From Actinomycetes bacterium (GTDB lineage Bacteria; Actinomycetota; Acidimicrobiia; Acidimicrobiales; RAAP-2): 11,182 nucleotides of DNA. Below the pieces are notes generated by a model. It saw only the letters and a list, made by a program, of their open reading frames with translations, made no database searches and had not been told where the DNA came from. The translations under genes were made by a program, and so were the position numbers. This document shows, piece after piece, positions 6,085-11,182 of the stretch (positions are counted from its first letter, which is position 1; each line of letters opens with the position of its first letter). The stretch lies in NCBI GenBank assembly GCA_021849765.1, contig JAJZSM010000020.1, positions 1,030 through 12,211 of the forward strand, written 5' to 3'.

Positions 6085-7302
6085 GTGACTCAGATGAGCG
6101 GCGCCGAAGACGTGGCCGGTGCGCCGTGGCTCGAGCGAATATCGCCGCGCCAGTGGGTGGGCATCGACATCGCGGTCGCGGCCTTCACTGCGACCGTCTT
6201 CGTCGTGCACTTCTTCGTCTTGCCCCACGCGAAACACGTCGGCCCGCCAGGAACGAACCGGTGGGTCCTCGGCTCGATCTTCCTCGTCGCCGCCATTCCA
6301 CTGGCGTGGCGGCGCATCGCACCGATGTCGGCCATGATCCTCGTCGGAGGCGCCACCGTCGCGACCACCGTTCTCGGCCACACGCTCGCCCCAGCGCCGC
6401 TGCTCGCTTTACCGCTCTACACGATCGCCATAACCCGAACGCGGCGCGAGTCCTTGATCACGCTGGTGAGCGTGGAAAGCGCGATCCTGGTGGCGCTGCT
6501 CGTCGCCGCGCACTACCACCGTGCCCAGGGCGACGTCACGTTCAATCTGCTCCTCGCCCTCGCGACCTGGTTCATCGGTGACAGCATCAGGACAAGACGC
6601 GTCTTTCGCCGTGCGCTCGCCGAGCAAGCGGCTGAGCGTCAGCGTCAGGAGATCGACGAGGCACATCGGGCGATCACCGAGGAGCGGCTCGAGATCGCCC
6701 GTGAGCTCCACGACATTCTCGCCCACAGCCTTAGCGTCATCGCGATCCAGTCCGGCGTCGGTCGTCACGTCATCGACCAACAGCCCGAGGACGCGCGCCG
6801 GGCCCTCGCCACCGTCGAGGAGACGAGCCGGCAGTCCCTCGACGAGCTCCGACGCGTGATCACGGTGCTGCGGCGCGCCACGGTGGGATCGGACACGCCC
6901 CTCGAGCCGACGCCGAGTCTGTCTGACGTCACCGAGCTGGTCGAGCGCGTGCGCGCCACGGGGATGTCGGTGGTGTGGCGCCTCGAGGGCACGGCGCCCA
7001 ACCTGCCCCTCGGGCTCGAACTCTCGATTTACCGAATCATCCAAGAGGCGCTCACCAATGTGGTCAAGCACGCCGACGGGGCTGACACGACGATCGAGGT
7101 CCGCTTCCGCGAGGGCGATGTGCTGATCTCGGTCGTCAACCAACCCGGTCCGCGGCGGCACACTGCCTCGGTGAGCGGCACCACCCACGGTCTGATCGGC
7201 ATGCGCGAGCGCGCAATCGCCTTTGGCGGCACGCTCGACGCCAAGGCGCGTCCCGACGGCGGCTTCGAAGTGTCCGCCGTCCTTAGAACGGGCGGCGACT
7301 AA
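6085..7302 (+). CDS. Two-component sensor histidine kinase (HisKA_3, NarL/DesK type)
   Basis: This 405-residue sensor has five or six membrane segments between residues 25 and 168. A linker (170-200) leads to the HisKA_3 dimerisation domain with ELHDILAHSLSVIA, phospho-accepting H209. The HATPase domain follows, with the N-box EALTNVVKHA (N325) and the ATP-lid stretch HGLIGMRERA, ending in GGFEVSAVL. There is no periplasmic sensor domain of any size, so it probably senses an intramembrane signal (lipid state, membrane drug, or the ABC exporter itself), as DesK-like kinases do. The start is GTG 6085 with a -10 six bases away; ATG 6094 is an alternative. Its TAA overlaps the regulator ATG (TAATG), so the pair is coupled. 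It is divergent from the ABC genes. Confidence 0.9.
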   Translation: MTQMSGAEDVAGAPWLERISPRQWVGIDIAVAAFTATVFVVHFFVLPHAKHVGPPGTNRWVLGSIFLVAAIPLAWRRIAPMSAMILVGGATVATTVLGHTLAPAPLLALPLYTIAITRTRRESLITLVSVESAILVALLVAAHYHRAQGDVTFNLLLALATWFIGDSIRTRRVFRRALAEQAAERQRQEIDEAHRAITEERLEIARELHDILAHSLSVIAIQSGVGRHVIDQQPEDARRALATVEETSRQSLDELRRVITVLRRATVGSDTPLEPTPSLSDVTELVERVRATGMSVVWRLEGTAPNLPLGLELSIYRIIQEALTNVVKHADGADTTIEVRFREGDVLISVVNQPGPRRHTASVSGTTHGLIGMRERAIAFGGTLDAKARPDGGFEVSAVLRTGGD

Positions 7303-7961
7303 TGGCGATCCGCGTCGTCGTCGTCGACGACCAGGCACTCGTTCGGGCGGGCTTCGAGGTGCTCGTCAACTCCGCCAGTGATCTCGAGGTCGTCGGTGAG
7401 GCCCGCAACGGGGCCGAGGCCGTGACCGTCGTCGCCCAGACGAACCCCGACGTCGTCTTGATGGACGTTCGCATGCCAACGATGGACGGCATCGAGGCCA
7501 CGCGACTCATCACGTCGAGCCCCTCGCGACGCCGGACCCGCATCTTGATGTTGACGACCTTCGCCCTAGACGAGTATGTCTTCGAGGCCCTGCGGGCCGG
7601 GGCGAGCGGCTTTCTCCTGAAGGACACCCCACCCGTGGATCTGCTCGGCGCCATCCGAGTGATCGCGGCCGGCGACGCCCTCCTGGCACCGAGCGTCACC
7701 CGTCGGCTGATCGCCGAATTCACGAGTCGTCCGGCAGCGCCCACGCCGGCGCCCGACCTCCAACGCCTGACCGAGCGCGAATACGAGGTGTTGCTCGCCA
7801 TCGCCCACGGGTCGTCCAACGCCGAGATCGCCGACGAGCTGCACATGAGCGTCGCCACCGTGAAGTCGCACGTCAGTCGAATCCTGGCCAAGCTCGACGC
7901 CCGGGACCGGACTCAGTTGGTGGTGCTCGCCTACCAGAGCGGCCTCGTCACCCCGGGGTGA
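7302..7961 (+). CDS. Response regulator, REC plus LuxR/NarL-type HTH
   Basis: This 219-residue DNA-binding regulator is the partner of the kinase directly upstream. The receiver domain shows D9/D10, phosphorylation site D55 (LMDVRMP), T85 (MLTTF) and K107 (LLKD). The linker (141-154) is rich in Pro and Ala. The LuxR-type helix-turn-helix spans about 155-219 (LTEREYEVLLAIAHGSSNAEIADELHMS..TVKSHVSRILAKL). The start codon ATG 7302 shares its A with the kinase stop. There is only a weak ribosome site, consistent with translation by coupling. Likely targets are the divergent ABC operon and its own operon, through the palindrome at 5975-5990. That link is inference from gene order. Confidence 0.92.
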   Translation: MAIRVVVVDDQALVRAGFEVLVNSASDLEVVGEARNGAEAVTVVAQTNPDVVLMDVRMPTMDGIEATRLITSSPSRRRTRILMLTTFALDEYVFEALRAGASGFLLKDTPPVDLLGAIRVIAAGDALLAPSVTRRLIAEFTSRPAAPTPAPDLQRLTEREYEVLLAIAHGSSNAEIADELHMSVATVKSHVSRILAKLDARDRTQLVVLAYQSGLVTPG

Positions 7962-7962
7962 C
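7947..7962. terminator. 16-bp palindrome at the convergent regulator/phosphatase junction
   Basis: GTCACCCCGGGGTGAC is perfectly self-complementary. As RNA it would fold as a 6-bp stem GTCACC/GGTGAC with a CCGG loop. It includes the regulator stop TGA (7959-7961) and ends one base before the phosphatase stop (7963-7965). With only one base between the genes it is the only place for a shared terminator, but no T-run follows. Confidence 0.35.
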
Positions 7963-8781
7963 TCACGCCTCCAGCTCGGTGGCCAACTCCGCCACCGATC
8001 CGACGATCCGCGACGGCTTGTAGGGGAACTGGTTCGCCGACTCGGCGCTCGAGACGCCCGAGAGCACCAGCACCGTGTGCAGGCCGGCCTCGAGTCCCGC
8101 CACCACGTCGGTGTCCATTCGGTCACCGACCATCGCGGTCGTCTCGGAGTGGGCATTGAGCTCGCGCAGTGCCGAACGGATCATCAGCGGGTTGGGCTTG
8201 CCGACGAAATACGGCTGTCGCCCCGTTGCCTTGCTGATCAGCGCGGTCACGGCGCCCGTCGCCGGCAGCGGCCCCTCGAGGCTCGGGCCGGTGGGGTCGG
8301 GATTGGTCGCGATGAAACGAGCCCCCTCGCCCACCAGGCGTACCGCGCGCGTGATCCGGTCGAAGCTGTAGCTGCGGGTCTCACCGACAACGACGTAGTC
8401 GGGGTCATTCTCGGACTGGGTGTAGCCAATGTCGTGCAGGGCCGTGGTCAGGCCGACCTCGCCAATGACGAAGGCCGTGCCGCGGGGGCGCTGGGTGTCG
8501 AGGAACACCGCGGTCGCCAAGGCCGAGGTCCAGATGTGCTCCTCGGGGACGTCGAGGCCGTTCCAGCGCAGCCGGGCGCTGAGGTCTCGTCGCGTGTACA
8601 TCGAGTTGTTGGTCAGCACGAGGAACGGCGTGCCGCGATCGGAGAGACGCTGGAGGAACTCCGTCGCGCCGTCGATGGGGTGCTCTTCGCGAACGAGGAC
8701 CCCGTCCATGTCCAGCAGCCACGACTCGACGTGGGTCGCGTGCGAGATGTGCGGTCGCGAATGTCCGGGGTTCTCGGGCAT
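7963..8781 (-). CDS. HAD-superfamily phosphatase, NagD / HAD-IIA type
   Basis: This 272-residue enzyme has the HAD motifs in order. Motif I is LDMDGV, nucleophile D24 and acid D26. Motif II is TNNS (57-60). Motif III is K195 (FVGKPNP). Motif IV is GDRMDTD (219-225). The C2 cap (about 80-185) contains TNPDPTGPSLEGPLPATG, the substrate-contacting stretch of NagD-like phosphatases. Relatives dephosphorylate nucleoside monophosphates, 4-nitrophenyl phosphate or sugar/glycerol phosphates, so the true substrate is open. The start ATG 8781 follows AAGGAGG with nine bases of spacing. A possible -10 TAGGGT lies at 8812-8817 (minus). The gene is divergent from the radical SAM gene and convergent with the regulator, and no operon partner is visible. 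Confidence 0.9.
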   Translation of the reverse strand: MPENPGHSRPHISHATHVESWLLDMDGVLVREEHPIDGATEFLQRLSDRGTPFLVLTNNSMYTRRDLSARLRWNGLDVPEEHIWTSALATAVFLDTQRPRGTAFVIGEVGLTTALHDIGYTQSENDPDYVVVGETRSYSFDRITRAVRLVGEGARFIATNPDPTGPSLEGPLPATGAVTALISKATGRQPYFVGKPNPLMIRSALRELNAHSETTAMVGDRMDTDVVAGLEAGLHTVLVLSGVSSAESANQFPYKPSRIVGSVAELATELEA

Positions 8782-8811
8782 GGTACGGACCCTCCTTCGT
8801 CGTCGCCACCG

Positions 8812-8817
8812 ACCCTA
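8812..8817 (-). promoter_or_regulatory. Candidate -10 element of the HAD phosphatase gene
   Basis: TAGGGT on the minus strand lies 30 bases before ATG 8781. It is identical to the hexamer proposed for the tRNA-Val promoter. No convincing -35 is seen in the GC-rich stretch upstream. Confidence 0.3.
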
Positions 8818-8819
8818 CC

Positions 8820-8844
8820 CGGCGCGGCGCGCCCGTCCGCGCCG
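8820..8844. repeat. 8-bp inverted repeat in the HAD/radical SAM divergent gap
   Basis: CGGCGCGG (8820-8827) and CCGCGCCG (8837-8844) are perfect complements separated by nine bases. They lie between the -10 of the phosphatase and the -10 of the maturase, so a bound protein could affect both. The sequence is so GC-rich that chance is not excluded. Confidence 0.25.
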
Positions 8845-8854
8845 CGGCCCGTGC

Positions 8855-8860
8855 GAGACT
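8855..8860 (+). promoter_or_regulatory. Candidate -10 for leaderless maturase mRNA
   Basis: GAGACT ends six bases before ATG 8867, the same spacing as at the sensor kinase. No ribosome site precedes the ATG. The hexamer fits the common TAnACT form only weakly, with G in place of the first T. Confidence 0.3.
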
Positions 8861-8866
8861 GGCCCG

Positions 8867-10174
8867 ATGGGGACTTCCCTCGTAAGCCCGGATACGCCGA
8901 CGACGGCCGTCACCATCGCCAAGCCCGTCGGGCCGATCTGCAACCTTCACTGCGAGTACTGCTACTACCTCGACAAGGCCGAACTCTTCGCCGGCGACGA
9001 ACGCTTCAAGATGTCCGATTCGGTCCTGCGCGACTACCTCGCACAGGCCATCGCCGGGGCGCACGGCTCGCCGGTCCACGTCGTCTGGCACGGCGGCGAG
9101 CCGCTGCTCGCCGGGCGCGCCTTCTACGAACGGGCCTTCGCCATCCAGGCGGAACTCGCGCCCGAGGGCTGGCGTTGGCTCAACAGCTTCCAGACCAATG
9201 GCACACTGCTCGATGACCGGTGGGCCGACTTCATCGCCGAGCACCGCATCGCCGTGGGGCTGAGCCTGGACGGTGGGCCCGACACGCACGACGCGCTGCG
9301 CCACGACCGTCGGGGCCGAGCCACGCACCACCGGGTGCTCGAGGCGCTCGCGCGGCTTCGCGCGCGCGGGGTCGAACCCGACGTCTTGTGCACGGTCAAC
9401 GCCACCACCGCGGCCGAGCCACTCGCGGTGTATCGATTCTTGCGCGACCTGGGTGTGTCGTGGATTCAATTCATCCCCGTCGTCGCCCGTGACCGCGACG
9501 GCGCCGTCACGCCCGAATCGGTCGACCCGGCCGCCTTCGGGGACTTCTTGAACGAGATCTTTGACGAGTGGGTGCGCCACGACGTCAACCGGGTCGTCGT
9601 TCAGGGATTCCTGGAGGGGCTCTTCGTCACTGCCAACGGTCGCGGCACGCTCTGTGTGACGTCCGAGACGTGCGGGCAGGTCCTCGCCGTCGAACACGAC
9701 GGCAGCGTGTACGCGTGCGACCACTTCGTCGACCCCGAGCATCGGCTCGGATCGGTGACGAGCGACTCGCTGCTCGATCTCGCCTCCTCACCGTCCCAAG
9801 TCGCCTTCGGCCAAGCCAAACGCGACGCGCTTCCCACCCAGTGCCGACAGTGTCCCGTCCTGTCGTTCTGTCGAGGTGGCTGCCCGAAGGATCGATTCAC
9901 GACCACCGACGACGCCGAGGCGGGACTCAACTACCTCTGTGAGGGCTACCGCCGCTTCTACGGCCACGCGCGCGCGAGGCTCGAGCGCATGGGCGAGCTC
10001 GCCCTCGCCGGCCAGCGACCGTCGAGCATCATGGGCGAGCTCGCCGTCGAGGACGCGCAGCGCTTGCGCGCGTTCCAACTTGCGAGGCGCAACGACCCGT
10101 GTCCCTGCGGCAGTGGCCGAAAGTATAAGCACTGCTGCCTCGCCACCGGCCACGCCCGAAGCGTCGGAGCGTGA
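8867..10174 (+). CDS. Anaerobic sulfatase-maturase-like radical SAM/SPASM protein with C-terminal SEC-C motif
   Basis: The protein has 435 residues. The radical SAM cluster motif is CNLHCEYCYY (C25, C29, C32), followed by WHGGEPLL. The SPASM region fits the two auxiliary clusters of anSME: C263, C269, C284, C339 and C326, C329, C335, C358. CDHFV gives D285, matching the catalytic Asp of characterised maturases. These enzymes oxidise a Cys or Ser of a type I sulfatase to formylglycine, using SAM. After a linker (about 360-405) comes DPCPCGSGRKYKHCC (C412, C414, C423, C424), a SEC-C zinc motif as in the SecA C-terminus. ATG 8867 is the start: the frame is open back to 8429, but that part lies antisense to the phosphatase and has no family similarity. 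No sulfatase is in the window, so the substrate may be another protein. Oxygen sensitivity is expected. Confidence 0.9.
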   Translation: MGTSLVSPDTPTTAVTIAKPVGPICNLHCEYCYYLDKAELFAGDERFKMSDSVLRDYLAQAIAGAHGSPVHVVWHGGEPLLAGRAFYERAFAIQAELAPEGWRWLNSFQTNGTLLDDRWADFIAEHRIAVGLSLDGGPDTHDALRHDRRGRATHHRVLEALARLRARGVEPDVLCTVNATTAAEPLAVYRFLRDLGVSWIQFIPVVARDRDGAVTPESVDPAAFGDFLNEIFDEWVRHDVNRVVVQGFLEGLFVTANGRGTLCVTSETCGQVLAVEHDGSVYACDHFVDPEHRLGSVTSDSLLDLASSPSQVAFGQAKRDALPTQCRQCPVLSFCRGGCPKDRFTTTDDAEAGLNYLCEGYRRFYGHARARLERMGELALAGQRPSSIMGELAVEDAQRLRAFQLARRNDPCPCGSGRKYKHCCLATGHARSVGA

Positions 10175-10185
10175 ACGGTCATCAC

Positions 10186-10215
10186 GCCCGCGGGCCGAGC
10201 GTTCTCAGAACGTGA
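10186..10215. terminator. Dyad cluster at the maturase/ArsC convergent junction
   Basis: GCCCGCGGGC (10186-10195) and CGTTCTCAGAACG (10200-10212) are two palindromes in the 30-bp gap. The second spans the ArsC stop codon (10205-10207). An outer TCACG/CGTGA pair (10182-10186, 10211-10215) could close over both. A bidirectional terminator is plausible, but there is no T-run. Confidence 0.3.
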
Positions 10216-10630
10216 CGTGCAACTCGGCTAAGAGTTGACGCACTCGCGCGTCGATGTCGTCCACGATTCCTTCGACGACCTCGCGCGTCTGACCGGCCGG
10301 GTCCTCGACCTCCCAATCGAGATAGCGCCGCCCGGGGAAGAACGGGCAGGTCTCACCGCAGCCCATCGTCACCACGACGTCGGCTTCACGCACGAGGTCG
10401 CTGGTCAGCATCGTCGGCGTCTCGGCCGCGACGTCGATCCCGCGGTCAGCGAGGACGGCCGCGACCATCGGGTTAATGGACCGGCCCGGCTCGGAGCCGG
10501 CTGACAACACCGTTACCGCCCCTTTCGCGTACCACTCGGTCAGCCGCTTGGCCGCAACGGATCGGCCCGCGTTATGAATGCACGCGTAGAGCACCACCGG
10601 TGTTGTCCCAGCCGCGTGATTAATAGTCAC
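10205..10630 (-). CDS. arsC: Arsenate reductase, low-molecular-weight phosphatase fold
   Basis: This 141-residue cytoplasmic enzyme reduces arsenate to arsenite. The P-loop is CIHNAGRS (C17 to R23, C-x5-R), the nucleophile loop of the LMW protein-tyrosine-phosphatase type of ArsC. It is followed by SAGSEPG, then TMGCGETCPFFPGRRYLDW and the acid D110 in EDP. C91 and C95 sit where thioredoxin-coupled enzymes keep their relay cysteines, but with shorter spacing (C-x3-C). In actinobacteria a mycothiol-linked mechanism is also possible. GTG 10630 is the start: GGGAGG lies five bases upstream, and the start overlaps the Acr3 stop by four bases (GTGA). It pairs with the arsenite efflux pump upstream. 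Confidence 0.9.
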   Translation of the reverse strand: MTINHAAGTTPVVLYACIHNAGRSVAAKRLTEWYAKGAVTVLSAGSEPGRSINPMVAAVLADRGIDVAAETPTMLTSDLVREADVVVTMGCGETCPFFPGRRYLDWEVEDPAGQTREVVEGIVDDIDARVRQLLAELHVTF

Positions 10631-11182
10631 TGAACCCTCCCGTCGGCGTAGAACCGTCGCTTGGCCCACTGGGCCACGTAGACCAGTGCCACGAGCGCGG
10701 GAACCTCGATGAGCGGCCCGACGACGCCAGCCAGGGCCTGACCCGAGGTAACCCCAAAGGTGCCGATCGCCACGGCGATGGCCAGCTCGAAGTTGTTGCC
10801 CGCCGCGGTAAAGGCCAAGGTCGCGGTTCGCGCGTAGGGCAGTCGCAACCCGACCCCGAGCGCGAACGAGCCACTCCACATGATCGCGAAGTAGGCGAGC
10901 AGCGGCAGCGCGACACGAACGACGTCGAGTGGCCGGTGGGTGATCGTGTCACCCTGCAGCGCGAACAGCACGACCACGGTGAAGAGCAGACCGTAGAGGG
11001 CGAACGGCCCGATCCAGGGTAGGAATCGCCCTTCGTACCACGTGCGCCCGCGGGTCCGCTCGCCCACACGACGCGTCAAGTAACCCGCCACCAGCGGGAC
11101 GCCGAGAAAGATCAGTACGCTGCGCGCGATCATCCACATCGAGACGTGGATATTCGCGACCGACAGGCCAAGCCAGCGCGGT
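10627..11182 (-). CDS. acr3: Acr3-family arsenite efflux permease, C-terminal part (5' end outside window)
   Basis: About 184 codons of the 3' part are present, and the frame is open to the window edge. Hydrophobic helices are interrupted by short loops. The segment AGNNFELAIAVAIGTFG contains the conserved glutamate of the late Acr3 helices (E in FELA), needed for arsenite/proton exchange. IARSVLIFLGVPLVAGYLTRR is another family stretch. The conserved cysteine of the fourth helix would lie beyond the edge. Acr3 exports arsenite from the cytoplasm, and the product of the next gene supplies that arsenite. The stop overlaps the arsC start (GTGA), so translation is coupled. An ArsR repressor gene probably lies to the right but is not visible here. 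Confidence 0.92.
   Translation of the reverse strand, partial: PRWLGLSVANIHVSMWMIARSVLIFLGVPLVAGYLTRRVGERTRGRTWYEGRFLPWIGPFALYGLLFTVVVLFALQGDTITHRPLDVVRVALPLLAYFAIMWSGSFALGVGLRLPYARTATLAFTAAGNNFELAIAVAIGTFGVTSGQALAGVVGPLIEVPALVALVYVAQWAKRRFYADGRVQ

Noticed and set aside
5887..6381. Extended N-terminus for the ABC ATPase
   Set aside because: ABC similarity begins at GTG 5886 with a strong ribosome site. The extension crosses the divergent promoter region and the kinase gene.
6409..7338. Minus-strand frame of 309 codons opposite the kinase
   Set aside because: Antisense shadow. The kinase on the plus strand has complete HisKA_3 and ATPase motifs.
8429..8866. Extended N-terminus for the maturase gene
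   Set aside because: This stretch is antisense to the phosphatase coding region, has no similarity to the family, and ATG 8867 gives the expected distance to the first cluster cysteine.
8405..9742. Minus-strand frame of 445 codons opposite the maturase
   Set aside because: It overlaps the true maturase and phosphatase genes in another frame and shows no recognisable motif.
1..11182. CRISPR array, rRNA or riboswitch
   Set aside because: No regularly spaced repeats, rRNA core sequences or recognisable riboswitch aptamer were seen on either strand.

Overview
The window is GC-rich DNA with dense, short-spaced genes, many GTG starts and two probable leaderless genes. Together with an actinobacterial-style tRNA-Val(GAC) and actinobacterial-looking protein families, this suggests a high-GC actinobacterium. 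The class Acidimicrobiia is a guess from overall look, not a demonstrated placement.

Layout. (1) Positions 1-909 are the edge of a decayed integrated element beside a tRNA-Val(GAC) gene. An integrase gene next to the tRNA 3' end is cut after about 116 codons by an IS3-type sequence. That IS3 orfA is itself cut, and a second probable transposase gene starts at 66 and runs off the left edge. (2) Positions 944-1591 hold a DEDDh exonuclease (minus), divergent from an APC-superfamily amino-acid permease (1764-3260, plus). (3) Positions 3261-5886 form a minus-strand run: ABC ATPase, ABC-2 permease, then a short-chain dehydrogenase. (4) Positions 6085-7961 are a plus-strand HisKA_3 sensor kinase and a LuxR/NarL-type response regulator. 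They are divergent from the ABC genes, with a perfect 16-bp palindrome between them, so this is probably one kinase-regulator-transporter module. (5) A NagD-like HAD phosphatase (7963-8781, minus) is divergent from an anaerobic sulfatase-maturase-like radical SAM/SPASM protein carrying a C-terminal SEC-C zinc motif (8867-10174, plus). (6) An arsenic resistance pair, Acr3 efflux pump (partial) and ArsC arsenate reductase, runs in from the right edge on the minus strand.

How the genes work together. The two-component pair probably senses an envelope or lipid/antibiotic signal and controls the adjacent ABC exporter. ArsC reduces arsenate to arsenite for export by Acr3, and the two genes overlap by four bases. 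The maturase should install or modify residues in a partner protein that is not in the window.

No clearly new multi-gene system is visible. The points most worth a second look are the maturase plus SEC-C fusion, the palindrome in the ABC/two-component divergent region, the layered mobile-element wreck with RBS hairpins, and dyad symmetries at or spanning stop codons in all three convergent gene junctions.
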